DNA of 44,021 nt, taken from contig QXVZ01011602.1 of the NCBI GenBank assembly GCA_008931825.1, positions 1 to 44,021 of the forward strand. The letters are read 5' to 3'. Shown here piece after piece: positions 1 through 12,997 of the stretch. Position 1 is the stretch's first letter. Each line of letters begins with the position of its first letter. The notes below the pieces were generated by a model. That model was not told the DNA's origin, did no database searches, and was given only the letters and a program-made list of their open reading frames with translations. This DNA is from Phallusia fumigata. Lineage: Eukaryota > Chordata > Ascidiacea > Phlebobranchia > Ascidiidae. The position numbers and the translations under genes were made by a program.

Positions 1-106
1 AACTCATAATTAATTGAATGAGTGTTGGGTAAATAGTGATCAAGTCAAGTTACATCGGTCACTTTCGCGAACATTTACTTGCTTGTGGCATTGTAACTAA
101 CCTCAC

Positions 107-3100
107 TTATTTCCTGTTTGTTGTCAACAACCAGAAGTGGAACTGACAACAAAATATCCCGGAACTTCACAATTGCATCATCAAATTTTCCTTGTGTGGT
201 CAGTTTGTAAGCGTCCTGAATAAAAAAAGACAAATTTGTTTTTGTTTTGTTAATAGACAACAAGCGACGCAGCAAACACACATTTTTATGAGTATTTGTT
301 GCAAGGCAGTAACCCGGTATGCTGTGAGACGATGCTGAGTGTGCAGCAGTGTAACTATAACTTAATAAACATTTTTGTTCAAAAAAAACAAGAACCTTTT
401 AGCTTGCAAATTTGAATGTTACAACGGTTGGACAATTTGATAATTCAAACCCAGTTAGACTGTCCACTTGGCATTATTGATGTTTTGCAACATTCCAACA
501 GAACATAGCTGCCCTTGCATGAAACACAAGTTAGGGTGTGCTGCAAATTTCGAAATTGTAAAACTAGTCACGAATCATGTAAAGGCTTACAAAGCACTGT
601 ATATAACCAAAGCAGTAGAAAGCTAAATGATACTTGAATAGGGATGGACAGCGAGAAAATTCAAACTCTACCTGGAGTCTTGTGGCAAGCACAGCGAGGT
701 TTAACCCCACAACAGGTAATCCCCCTTTAGCCCCAGCTTCTCTCCAGTTGCGGTGGGGGTAACTGTTCATAGGGGGCAGGCCGGGAATCCCCGTGAAAGC
801 TGTCCGACCCCGTGCATAAGTTTGGGTGAAAAGGGTTTTGTAAGGTTGGAAGTCAGTTACCCCAACTTGGTCATGAAGTAACTGCAAGGAAAATATTTAC
901 ATGTTGTTTGCCTCTAAACTACTTTACCAGCAATGTTGAATAGGTTTTAATGACAGGGTCTTTCTATTCCATCAGTTTAAAACCGTGAATTCTGTGCCTG
1001 AAGNGAAAATATTTACATGTTGTTTGCCTCTAAATTTTTTTACCAGCAATGTTGAATAGGTTTTATGCACAAGTAATGACCGGGTCTTTTTATTCTATCA
1101 GTTTAAAACTGTGAATTCTGTGCCTGAAGCATGTGGTAATGTAAAAAAGGATCCCACATGGAATCAATTGAACCTCTGATAAACATGGTATAAAATACAG
1201 CAAAATTTTATCTAACATGCCACAAATTTATTTCATCCAGACACTAAACACTATAACCCTAAGTGAGCATTCATCGATTAAAACAATTTGCAGTCTTCAC
1301 CGACTGAAAAATGGGTAAGCTGTTTTTTTCAAAAAAAATCTAAAATCCACCAGTCAAATTCTACCCACCCTGAATGCAGTTTCAAAGGATCCAGCAAGTA
1401 TGTGATCAACAGCAAGTTGTGAATTGTTGCACCAGACCTGGCACTGAGATGTCCCTGAAGTACAAGAAAAACGGTTTGTTTCATCAAGATTAGAACTGCC
1501 AAAGTTGTTGTATTTAAACTGTCTATTTTGCTTGTTTATTTTGTCTGTTTTGCGTGTTCAGGAACTGAAGATGCCGATTTAGGCGAAATTTTTATTCCTT
1601 ATGTATTATACTGACTCATTCTGTCAACATTTGAGAATGTTCTCTCAAATTTTGAGATTTTCACTATTTNTTACCAGCAATGTTGAATAGGTTTTAATGA
1701 CAGGGTCTTTCTATTCCATCAGTTTAAAACCGTGAATTCTGTGCCTGAAGCAATCGAACTTATGATAAACATGGCACAAAATACAGCAAAATTTTATCTA
1801 ACATGCCACAAATTTATTTCATACAGACACTAAACACTATGACCCTAAGTGAGCATTCATCAATTTAAACAATTTGCAGTCTTTACAGACTGAAAAATGG
1901 GTAAGCTGTCTTTTTTCAAAAAAAACTAAAATCCACCAAAACTCTACCCACTCTGAATGCAGTTTCAAAGGATCCAGCAAGTATGTGATCAACAGCAAGT
2001 TGTGAATTGTTACACCAGACCTGGCACTGAGATGTCCCTGAAGTACAAGGAAAGCGGTTTGTTTCATCAAGATTAGAACTGCCTGTTGTTGTATTTAAAC
2101 TGTCTATTTTGCTTGTTTATTTTGTCTGTTTTGCGTGTTCAGGAACTGAAGATGACGATTTAGATGAAATTTTTATTCCTTATGTATTATACTGACTCAT
2201 TCTGTCAGCATTTGAGAGTGTTCTCTCAAATTTTGAGATTTTCACTATTTGTACAGTGATCATTGGTACATATGGCAGCTGTTGGAGGTTAAGATGTTGG
2301 TTACCCAGAACATTCTCAGTTACTTAAACTGAGCATTAAGTTTGCTAATGGCACCTTTCATTACTCGCCATAATGTAAAATTTTGGGTGCTTTTATAGCT
2401 TGGCGCTCGGTCGGGCATTTTACTTAATGTTAAGTCCTGATTGAAATCCATTAAAATTTGTATGGAATAAAAAAGGTTTTAACAAGCCTAAGTTTTGACA
2501 GTAGCATCAATAAAAGGAATTCTTCGTTTTTTTAAAAATGATGACAAATCGATGGCTACACCATTGATGTGTGATAATACAACAACCTAAATGAAAAAAT
2601 AACATTCCAACCTTTTGTGGGAGCAACAAAAAATCCCTCTCCATGAGCTCCATCATCAGGAGCAATGTCCAGATCTGCTGGAAGTTCGAGATCATCATCA
2701 TCAACATCCCAACCTCCTCCTTGATCCTCTCCTTCCTCTGCATCCTCGAATTCCTCCTCAACGATNTTTCATTACTCGCCATAATGTAAAATTTGGGTGC
2801 TTTTATAGCTTGGCGCTCGGTCGGGCATTTTACTTAATGGTAAGTCCTGATTGAAATCCATTAAAATTTGTATGGAATAAAAAAGGTTTTAACAAGCCTA
2901 ACTTTTGACAGTAGCATCAATAAAAGGAATTCTTCGTTTTTTTAAAAATGATGACAAATCGATGGCTACACCATTGATGTGTGATAATACAACAACCTAA
3001 ATGAAAAAATAACATTCCAACCTTTTGTGGGAGCAACAAAAAATCCCTCTCCATGAGCTCCATCATCAGGAGCAATGTCCAGATCTGCTGGAAGTTCGAG

Positions 3101-6100
3101 ATCATCATCATCAACATCCCAACCTCCTCCTTGATCCTCTCCTTCCTCTGCATCCTCGAATTCCTCCTCAACGATCCCTCCTTCATCATCAATTATGATC
3201 TCTACATCTTCTCCCCATCCTCCAACATCCGCATCCATGTCATCCGCATTCAAGGCGCCGACTGCTCCTCCCTTGTTTCTGTTCTCATGGAAGAATCCTA
3301 AAACATTTTGTGGTAAAGAAACAGTTTTTGGTTAAACAAATACTGTCACTATAGTCATTAATGCTTTATAACTCACAAACCATGTTTAAAACTTCTATTG
3401 AACAGTTTTTTTTAACTTTGGTGCATAGACAAAATCTATGGTTATAAACACTAACAAAATCCTGAATGTTATTAAAAAACCTACTAAATTACAAAAGTAA
3501 CTTTGGTAATCACATCTAATGAAAACAATTATACACACATAGAAACATTTGTAATGATTCTGATTAGACATTTGCATTAATAATGATAGACCTGCATAAC
3601 TTCACAAATCAAAACCATGATTAAGTGTTTAGAATTGAGCCCAAAAAAAGCATTTATAATTGCAACATCAAGAATCTCTAACCTTTGCTGACAGTAAGTA
3701 GTGGCCAGTTTTCCTCGCACTGCTTGATGGGAGGTGGAGGTTGGAGAAGAACTGCATTGGGATCAACATCGGGAACAACTTCGTCCTTGAGCTGTTCCGC
3801 CTCCTCTTCCAATCCATGAGTAGCAGCGGTGAGGTAAGCAAGGGATTTTTGTCCACATCCTCGGAGAACTTTAACTCTTTCAGCAACATCACCAAGATAG
3901 AGAGCAGCCTGGTAGTGACCAGATGTGTCCTTTCTAATTTCAGCTGGGAAAGTAGATGATTTATGTCTGAGGTTTCCAAAGCAGGTGCCAGTGCCTCTTT
4001 GTGGGCATTGGAGATTATTAGGGATGGGCCGAACCAAGTCAGAACCCGAGTACTCGGTACCGAGCATCAAAATTTTTGATGTTCGGCGCTCGGCCGAGCC
4101 GTCGCATGAAGTAAGACGAGCATTAGACAAAAAAATTACAATTATTCTCAACTGAATTTATTGTTTATTGCACAATAATGTAATGGGCGAGTGACAAACA
4201 GGTTTGTTATCACAATAGAATGTGTGTTCCTTTGTTTTGGTTATGAACATGTGTAACAAATAGGTTGTACAGAGTAGTCTTGTGTTTTTAGAGTGTGGGC
4301 ATATTTCTTAGCATCAGACATGGCATCAGTCTTCGTGCGCTGCTGTTGTTACTAAAAAAATGGGTGTTTCACTTAGCGTTGGCTTGCCTCACATGCTATG
4401 CAAAAGGGACCTCTAGAGCTTACATACGGCCCTGGTGGCTAGATAAGGGACCTTGAAAAAGTAAAAAACTACAGTGTAAATAGAAATGTTTGTGACGTCA
4501 CAATACACCGAGCGTGCTTGATTGAGCACCGAGCGTCAACGTGAGATGCTCGGTGCTCGACCAAACAGAACACTAGCAGTTTTGGCCCATCCCTAGAGAC
4601 TATGAATAGAGTACTGGCTACGAAACAGGCAACTGGAGCTGCCAAAAAGGAAGGGGGGCAAATACCTTTAAGTTCAGTTAATTGTAATAATAAATTCAGC
4701 CATTGTTTCTTTTTTATGTACTGCTAGCCTGAGTTTATGATGTCACAGAATGTTACATTCTTTTTTGTTGTGGAGGCTTTAATATATGTTTGCCAATCAT
4801 CAATATATAAAGACACACATATTGTTTCATACACATTGACGCAGATAAAACCACTTTAATTAAAATCGCACTAGGTAGAAAAACTTTTTTGAATGCTTGC
4901 AAACTTACCAATTTTCATCATTTTTCTCAACTTCTCAAGATTTCCGGTGAGCAAATACAGAAACGACAGTTTGTCAAAATCCTTAGTTCGTTGATAAGCC
5001 ATTTCCACCACTTGATGGTTCCCATGAGCAAGTGCAACTTCTCCGAGTGCAACCCAACATTGCTTGTCATCAAGTGCTTTTGCTGCAGCCAATGCCACCT
5101 ACAAATAACGATGCCTTAAGCATGAGTGTTTAATTATTTTATATATGTCAGTTTTGCGATGAAAACCATCGTTTTTCATTGAATTTGCAGGTTAAATTGC
5201 CTTTACATGCTTCACTATACATTATGTAGTTTTGTAAACTTTGAAAATTTTTATTTGTACTGTGTTATATTTTTAACCTTAAAAACATCAATGTGCTGTA
5301 CCATTTCTACCATTGCAGTAAAAACACAGCTTTACCTCAATATCACCACATTCCAAAGCCAATGAAAACCTTGTTTTATCGTCCTTGACAAAGTGCAAAG
5401 CTACTTCTGGATATCCCTTCTGTTGCAGGTATGCGATGATCGACTGGCCGACCAGCTTAGTGTTACGCACCATGTGCAGGACTTCATCATACTTGCGATT
5501 GACTAGTGCCATCTATAAACAGGGTCCAATAATAATATCCACAACCACACAATGTTGCTTTACAGAGCTCTTAGCCAAGATAAAATTCATAACACCCTTT
5601 TTCTGATTTCAAACAGCTGTTGTATTGGTATTTGATTAAACATTTTCAAAAGTAAAAAAGCAATGTATATGCTGATCCCACAAAATCAACACAAACCTTG
5701 AATCGGAATTCAGTTGGGTCAATGGAGAGAACTCTGGGTCGGGTTTCTCGATCCAAACAATAAACACTCGTCCCTTTAACTCTGGTGACATAGATGGGAA
5801 GATCGAGGGTTCGGATGATGCCATGATCACTAAAACGTAAAAATTGATAGAAACACCTGCTGAACACTAGATTTCAGCAAAAACTACAAATGTTTTTTTA
5901 CAGATTAAGACCACAGATATAAGTTTTATGAGAAGGCAAGATATTGCAAGCTTTGAATATAACTTAATGTTTACTATTTACAGAGCTAGATATCAAAAAC
6001 CTTACCTATGGAACTTATAAAAAATATCGCAATGAAACACAGTTATTATACAAACAAATTTTATCATACAATTAAAAAAATCGCCTTGGTGATAATATTG

Positions 6101-9100
6101 TCTTAATTTTTAAACTTTCTTGTGAGGAAAAAAATGGCAGAGTTTACAAAAAAAGGTTGATTAAACACAATAAAACCTCACAAAAATAACTTAAACCAAC
6201 TTACCCATTGGTGAGAGCGTATTTGATGTGGTTTGAAGTGGTGTAGATGAACACACCACTCTCTTCCCAAGCTCCCGACTTCACTCGAACATTCTCATGG
6301 ATAGTTGCAAGCGACTCAAGTTTGCGGTTGCAAATTGCGATGTTGTGTTTAGCCAGCAGAGCAACATGTGACATATCGTTGGACCAAACCACGTACTTCA
6401 CCTTGGCAAGCTTCACAGATGCGAGGGCTCTAAAATAACAAAAATATGTTTTTAGCTGATAAGAAAAATAAGCATAAATTGTCAGTTAAGTTTCTAGTAC
6501 TAGTATTTTTTAAATATTTGTAACCTATTAACATAGAAAAATGGACATAAGTTAATGCGTATCATTGTTAATCTTTTAAAAATGTTAGTTGCACTCGACT
6601 TGTTTTGTTTGTTTTACAATTATCAAAGCAAACAATACCATCAGACTTTACAAGCACACTCTAACTTAAGGAACCTTAAAATCAATAGACTTGAGTTAAA
6701 CTTAATCACATTGGTTTAATTTGCATAATAATCTTTTTATCTTATTTTTTTCATGGACAAAAGCAAATCTAACCTCTTCTGCTGCACATCGTAGAGAGTG
6801 ATGCCTTCCGGGGTACGGAGCAACAACGAACCAGTTCCAGCGTAAAATATTTCATCAACCGCCGCAACCTGAACCTTCTTGGTGATCTCGTTCTTGTGGT
6901 TTTTGATGATGATGGTGTGTGTTCGGTCAAGTACTGCGAACCTGCTTCGTGCCACCCAGACAGCAGTTAACCCTGATGATCTCTTTCCTTCTGGTGCTGG
7001 GAATGTAAATGTACTAGATCAGCAAATGACAAAAATACTGAAGCTGCTCAATGAACTTTTACAAAATTTTTTGTAAGATAACAAGATCTTCGTAAGCGTA
7101 GGCAGCCAGTGATAAACTATAAACTTTATATCAGTGGTTCTCAACTTTTTTTAGCATCGGAGCACATATGTGTCGATTTTTTAGGAAATTATTTTTAACA
7201 TGGGATGGCGAAGTGATCAAATCCAAGTAGCCTGACATGTGACCAATTAACACAGCGTGCGCCTGTTGGTTTGTAGAATAATTATACTCTCTGTTATTGC
7301 TAATATTATGGTTATGCACAAAATCTGACATCCTCCTGTGTTGTTTAAAAAACTAAAAGTCATTTGCATTGCTTGCCTATGTTACATACTCATCATCATT
7401 GCCATTGACAATACTAGCATGGTGACTTAAAGAGCATAGAAAACGTTGTAACTTATCTCTCTAGCAAGGAAATGCAAGTTACAGGACACCGAGGCTTTCT
7501 TGCCTTTTTCGCTAGTTTTCATAGTAGAAGCATTGGTGATTTTAGGCAGTTTAACCAGACCCACAAGAAGGATGAATAAACATCCAATGGGTTTGAGTGT
7601 ATTAAACCACTGCTCTGCAGACAACCAGTGTATTTGGATTTGGTCCAAACTAAAAGTTTTATGTTTGGTCTTGCATATAATTTTAAAACACATGTGATGT
7701 TGTATACATTCTGTCAATGTATTTCTTTGACAAAAAATCTATCATTTTAACTTACCATCGGGATTGGAAGAATCAGTTGTTTTCGGTATTTGATAAAGAT
7801 CATAATGAGAGTTTTCAATGTTTGATGCACGAGATGTGATAACAACAGCATTTTCGACCGGATTGTAAGACATAGAGTAGACTGATGCCTTTGAACCACT
7901 GCAAAATAATGTGATCACAAAATATGCACTGTATGAAAACCACAAGTGCTTCAGGAATAAAATATCCACCAAGTTAAATAATGCTGACATGCTTGATTAC
8001 CAAAACCCTACTCTTCTGACAATTGTTTTATATTTACTGATGTGGCAATGTTTAATCGTTGGGTCTTCTTCAGGGAAATGTCATTTAACATGTTAAAAAT
8101 TATTCCTGTTGCTTGGAAACAAATTAGCATTGGGAATGTTGCAGGCCTGGTATAACTGTGATTTATTTACTGCAGTAGCATAAACACTTAAGGACAAATT
8201 TTATGAGTATATAAGCCTTGTTGAATAAACAACTGTGTTATCTTCTAGACACTTTATTCATTTTTTTGCAGCTACAAATAAAACTGCTATGCTTTTTTCA
8301 CTACAGACCAACCTTCTGAGCTGCATAGCCGCAGTGTCTTTACTTGTGGTGAAATCCAATTTGCGAAGGTACTTGTCTTTCACGTAGTAGAGGAAGTTCT
8401 CATGAGTGGCAAAAGCTGGCCTTTCACGTTCCAATTTGAAGATCACCATCCCACCATCATGACCAGCAGCAAACAGATTCAAAGTTGGATGGCAAGCCAA
8501 AATCCAAAACCTTTAATCAACAAACTCAATAGCATTAGTTCTCGTAGGATAAGCAAAAACCAAAAGCAAAGCCACATATTTGAAAAATTTAACTGGACAA
8601 CCTCCTATGGATTTGTGATTTGGGGTAAAAAGGAAACCGAAATTTTTTGTGTTAGCTAGTAAAATTGACATGTTAAAAATCCAGGCCTTCAAGATTAATG
8701 TTAACGTTGGGCTTATCTGCAACAGAAATGTATTTGGCTGGTTCTCAGACAAATGCCTCGCTCTGTGTCATCACCATAAGTATGACTCGTCATCTATGCA
8801 GTCATCACTGAACCAATCAATACTTTCACATATTTTGTAAATTTTTGGTCTTTGAAAATTTCATTTGCCAACAAAAAGAAAAAAAACTTTTGCCAAGTAG
8901 GAATCTTTTGCCCCAAATAAAATGGAAAAATCAACATAAAAGTGAATTTGGTCCTGTTCTGCTTTTGCAAGCATAAAAAGGATGCCTAGAGACAGAATTA
9001 CCAAAAAAGTTAGATTCACAATTTGTTGATGAAAAAAAAGCATCACTTGCCTGTCGTGGTCACGCCTGAATGATTGCACACTTGTGCGCTTTCCCATATC

Positions 9101-11109
9101 CCAGACACGGATCGATTTATCCTCGGAAGCACTGAGAATGAGTTCCTGTCTCGGATGGAAAGCACAACATGACACATTGTTGTAATGTCCACGGCACGAA
9201 TCGACCTCCCACGCTTTCGATTCGTTCATGCGCCACAGTTTTACAAGCCGGTCATCCGCCGATGTAACAACCAGAGGCATAGTGGGATGGAAACAAGCCC
9301 AATTCACTCCACGATCATGGCCCTGCAACAGAGAGTTAAGGTCACATTTGAAGAACACATTTGGTGACAGATAGCAAAGAAACAAATAGTAATTGATTGT
9401 GTTGCTTCGAAACAAACAAATAGAATTTATAATTAAATATCTGAAATAGTAAAAAATGTTTGGGTTCCACAATTAAAAACATTGACCAAAGTAAGTATGT
9501 TATCATATATTTTAAAGTAACAACATGCTTGTTACTTGAAACATCATCAATCAATGAATACCTCGAGCACATGTTTTATCATGACATCGGTGCTACCGAA
9601 CAGCTCGATTGAGGCAGGACCACCGACACCTGTCCCACGAACTGATTCATCTGAACCAGAACTCGGGGAAAGATTTTTTTTGCGCAAACCTAAACAACAC
9701 TTGAAGTAATAACCTGTGTTGCCTAGCCTACAGGTTCATACATTCTAAGCAAAACAAAGTGTGTATCGTGACAAGATAGCCTATGAAAGTAAGACTTGGG
9801 AAAAAGAAGATGCACGCCTGTAACTTAAGGGAAACAAAAACACAAAACGTTCGAAAAATTATTAAACTTTAATACATGATATATGTGCAAGCCTGGCCCT
9901 GGAGAGGGGAAGATAGAGAAGAGTTCATAGTAATATTTATTCTTGTACCAGCTATATCCCAAACTCTTGCAGTTTGATCAAGTGAAGCAGAAACAACCAA
10001 ATCTTCTGATGGATGAAAGTGAGCAGACATCACATAATGGTTGTGCCCGGTGAGGACGGCAATACAAGAACGAGATTGCCAATTCCAAATCCTGATGGTC
10101 TGTAAGTAAATTTAGAATCAACAGGGTAATTTTATGAAAATGTATGTATATTATTGTTACACACACAAAAACTTTATTTCATAAAATTTCTAAACATGTT
10201 ATTGGTCCTGATACTATTTTTGGGAGTTATCCAAAAAAAGAAACATAAACCTGATCATCAGAAGCAGAGAGAATCCAGGGATAGTCATGATGGAAAACGG
10301 TTGTTCGGATGTAATCCAAATGACCAAGCAAAGTAAATAGGCATCTTCTCAGCTTGTAGTTCCAGATCTGCACAGGATACACAACACATGTTAATCTTGT
10401 TTTGTTGTAGGCAACTGATGCAAAGTTGCTTGAAACATTTGTTACAATTTTTTTCCTTTTTTAATATAACTTTCGAAGGTACCAAATAATCTCAAAAACA
10501 ATCTTCAACTAAAAAGGCAGTTACCTTTATCTTATAGTCATCTCCACCAGATACAAACAGTGGTTGTTGGTTGTGAAAACAAATTCCTCTAACAGGACCT
10601 ACAACAAAAAAAGTTAAAGACAAAGCACACTTTTAAACCAGCAAGCAGTTATTTCTTGTAAAACAGTTAACACAACACCCTTATACCATCATGTTCCTCG
10701 AATTTGTCAATCATTGTGCACATTCGATAATCCCACAACTGGATTGCTCCATTGTGAAGCGATGACAAAACCCATGGCCGTTTAGGGTGAAAAGACAAAC
10801 CTAAATGCAAAGTTGATCAATATTTAAAATAAAAGTTACCAAAATGCATAGTTCAGTACTGTTAATATAATGAATAGTTTGCTATGGAAAGAAACAGAAA
10901 AATTTTTTCATGCAATTTTGAGGGTATTTTGCTGACACCAAACATAAATATTAAAATCATTTAAAAAACATACAGTTAGTGTTAGAAAATTAGGCTTACA
11001 GAGTCATATTTGGGATAAATGTTACAAGTTCAAGTTTTTAATTGCAATATCCCTTTTATTCTAACTTACCTTTCACACGAGCCGATTTAGATTCAAATTT
11101 TGTCAACAT
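107..11109 (-). CDS. COPA: Coatomer subunit alpha (COPA), 19 exons, C-terminal end outside the window
   Basis: Alpha subunit of the COPI coat, which retrieves KKxx/KxKxx cargo from Golgi to ER. Exons, 5' to 3' on the minus strand: 11070-11109, 10687-10800, 10525-10598, 10251-10367, 9949-10099, 9562-9689, 9051-9322, 8313-8510, 7756-7898, 6774-6996, 6205-6429, 5697-5829, 5336-5512, 4909-5098, 3683-3943, 3022-3297, 1369-1454, 672-881, 107-215. Phases join without error (1042 codons seen). The start reads [14 protein letters not shown], the family's conserved N terminus. Exons 1-8 encode the WD40 propeller (for example KSIRVWD and GHDRGVNW), exons 9-12 the second propeller, exons 13-15 the helical solenoid, exon 16 an acidic linker, and exons 17-19 the start of the C-terminal domain ([29 protein letters not shown]). 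Compared with animal COPA (about 1224 aa), roughly 180 residues lie beyond the left edge. Intron 7 uses a GC donor. Exons 16 and 17 are also present as assembly duplicates. Confidence 0.97.
1952..2037 (-). repeat. COPA: Second copy of COPA exon 17 (tandem haplotype/assembly duplicate)
   Basis: An 86-base match to the exon at 1369-1454 with the same splice sites and a few base changes, for example AGG versus AGA (both Arg) at the donor. Only one copy can be in the mRNA without repeating residues, so this is an allelic copy left by assembly, not an extra exon. It sits on the contig that follows the N at 1670. Confidence 0.85.
2612..2765 (-). repeat. COPA: Truncated copy of COPA exon 16, cut by a contig end
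   Basis: Equivalent to 3022-3175 of the full exon 16, with an identical donor side. It is cut at the N at 2766 and encodes the end of the acidic linker ([10 protein letters not shown], then the [10 protein letters not shown] stretch). Treat it as a contig-end overlap. Confidence 0.85.
4019..4595. mobile_element. Non-autonomous hAT-type element (MITE) in COPA intron 14
   Basis: 577 bp bounded by perfect 12-bp terminal inverted repeats, TAGGGATGGGCC at the left and GGCCCATCCCTA at the right. The flanks GAGATTAT (4011-4018) and GAGACTAT (4596-4603) match at 7 of 8 positions, the 8-bp target duplication of hAT transposons. Subterminal CGAGC/GCTCGG motifs recur in both orientations. There is no transposase reading frame, so it is a deletion derivative or MITE. 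It lies in the intron between exons 3683-3943 and 4909-5098 and does not disturb splice sites. Confidence 0.8.
7131..7230 (+). mobile_element. hAT-like terminal fragment in COPA intron 9
   Basis: CAGTGGTTCTCAAC followed by TTTTTTTAGCA is typical of the 5' end of Charlie-like hAT elements. No convincing matching right end or 8-bp duplication was found, so only the left end is called and its right limit is approximate. Confidence 0.4.
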
Positions 11110-11145
11110 TTTACCAAATAAACATAACCTAAAAAATCACTGTAA
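11110..11145 (-). promoter_or_regulatory. 3' splice acceptor just upstream of the COPA start codon (probable SL trans-splice site)
   Basis: On the minus strand a T-run ending in TTTTTTAG (AG at 11129-11130) lies 19 bases before the COPA ATG. With no coding exon upstream, this is either a spliced-leader acceptor or the end of a 5' UTR intron. Trans-splicing of leaders to such sites is well known in Ciona. The spliced leader itself was not found in the window. Confidence 0.5.
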
Positions 11146-12929
11146 TCATTAAAAAATCGGTAATTAATGCCGGTGTTTCCCAAAACCGATTGTTTTGTCT
11201 TTTTCTCTCAAACAATCCGCGATTGTTCAACGTCCGCCGGCAAATTTATTGTGCATTCGTGCGGAACGAAACGTCACTCAAGCCACGTTTGTTTAGTTTC
11301 AGTGGTAACCGGTCACAAATTTCAAACAAACATAACGTCTTTTTACCGTTGCCAAGCAGATAGTATGGTAACAATATTGAAGTTTGGTAAACAGACACTA
11401 ACATTTATTTCTATCCATAACAATTGGTTGCGTTTCAGTGGTAAATTGCAGTTTTTTATTGGCCGGGTTGTGTAACTTTTTCATGTTCAATATTTTTCAG
11501 TTTGTAAGTTGCGGCATATTACAAATAATAATCCGTAAAGCCCTTCAAATATTAATCCATAGCAAACAGCCCACAGAATTAAAATAAGTATATACCAGAT
11601 ATACTCAGAAACAGATAAATAGAAATGTACTTATGGTTTTTGTCTTTTTAATGTTTAAACTGCACGATAAATTGATAAAAAAAGCTGTGAAGTTCAAAGA
11701 CGTAAAGCATTTTGTGGAAACAGAAGCAAAACGTGACAGTTAAAAGTACAATTTCGGTCAAAAAATAACAGCATCGAGACACCAATTTAATAGCAGGCGG
11801 TATACTGTTTTGCGATTCGCGATTTCCAGGAAGTAGATTAACCGCAAACATATTCCCTTCATCGTAGGATCACTTTTCATCTGCACCCAGTGTATCGCAT
11901 CACTTGTGTGCTGGAATTTTATGGCCTATGCTTTCGAAACCAGGAAGGCTGAATCAATAGGAGCAAGTTCAGTGAACCATAATTAAAAGGTTTCTCTCTT
12001 TTGTTTAAAATCCATTAACTAACGCTACAACTGAATTATTAGTTTTTACCGATGACAATAAATAGTGTTTCCGCTTTGCCGAAATGCAGCTTGAATGCGC
12101 ATATAGTATTTGTTGTCGCAATTCTTTTCAGAATATTTATAAAGCGCTGTGGGGGGTTCACGGACTACAAAACTCCAAGAACCATTAGGTTTCTTTTCTC
12201 AGTCAGAATTAAGCTATCTAATGGGACGATTCATTACTGTATGGCGGACCGAACTTTTTTTGATGGGGACCAATCTTAAAATTAGCACGCAAATACGAGG
12301 CTGCACAACTATCTTATCAGTCTTATGATATTTGTGTTGCGAAAGTACCATGTACCATTTTTGCCCATAAGCTTACAAAACTTTGGCGGGTCATAGTCAA
12401 CACCAATTGAAACTACAGCCGCGGGTCGCATTTGGACAGCCCTACATTACTGGATAGGCTACATTACATAACCGGGGATCAGCCGACTCGCATGAATTCC
12501 ACGTTCAGCAGTAAGTGGAATGTACCACCGGTAAACCTCACTTACGTTTACACACAAGCACTATACTTCGGCCCCAAATCCTCACGAACTTGGGTCACAC
12601 TGGCTTAGAGACAAACAAATAATAAAGCCCCCGCAGCAGCAAGGTACCGGGTACCATTTCACACTCGTCTATGTGATCACAAGTGAAACTCGCGCAATTC
12701 GAGTTTCACACACAGGTTTCGTTACCTTGTTTAGGCGCCAAACCACATTTACTTGCATTGAGTTTCGCGGTACTTTCTTCACACCAGGAAAAAGTTACAT
12801 TTCTGCTTGCAAAAATCGTTTGTGTGATACGGTGCAGTGCTGCTTGACCTTGTTGAGGAGTAACAGTGGATTTCCTGTCATACCCGCAAGTCTATTTTAG
12901 AAAGAAAATGTAATTGTTTCAATAAAAAG

Positions 12930-12997
12930 ATACAAGTCAGTACTTGTGTGTAACCCCCCCCCCCCGTTTCGACAAACGCTGTTGTTATCATCAGAAA
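12930..12997 (-). repeat. Interspersed repeat remnant with a hammerhead-like core, copy 1
   Basis: On the minus strand it reads CTGATGA, then an ACAA/TTGT hairpin with an intact GAAAC after it, then a G run in place of the sequence seen in the second copy. It shares CGCTGTTGT and ATCATCAG (plus-strand reading) and a nearby ACTTGT(A/G)T(A/G)TA segment with 19283-19355. The element class is not identified. Confidence 0.45.

Larger units (their letters stand above)
889..3175. repeat. Nested contig-overlap duplications in COPA introns 15-17
   Basis: Three contig joins, each a single N (1004, 1670, 2766). Sequence 889-1003 recurs from 1005, 924-1003 recurs at 1671-1750, 1131-1669 recurs at about 1751-2247, and 2357-2765 recurs at 2767-3175. 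Copies differ by scattered SNPs and short indels, as two haplotypes of one locus would. Confidence 0.85.

Noticed and set aside
2615-2854. Plus-strand reading frames opposite COPA exon 16
   Set aside because: They are the antisense of an acidic, GA-rich coding exon and its contig duplicate.
11167-11475. 102-codon plus-strand frame upstream of COPA
   Set aside because: Its low-complexity composition, absence of a family match and position in the COPA 5' flank make it a chance frame.
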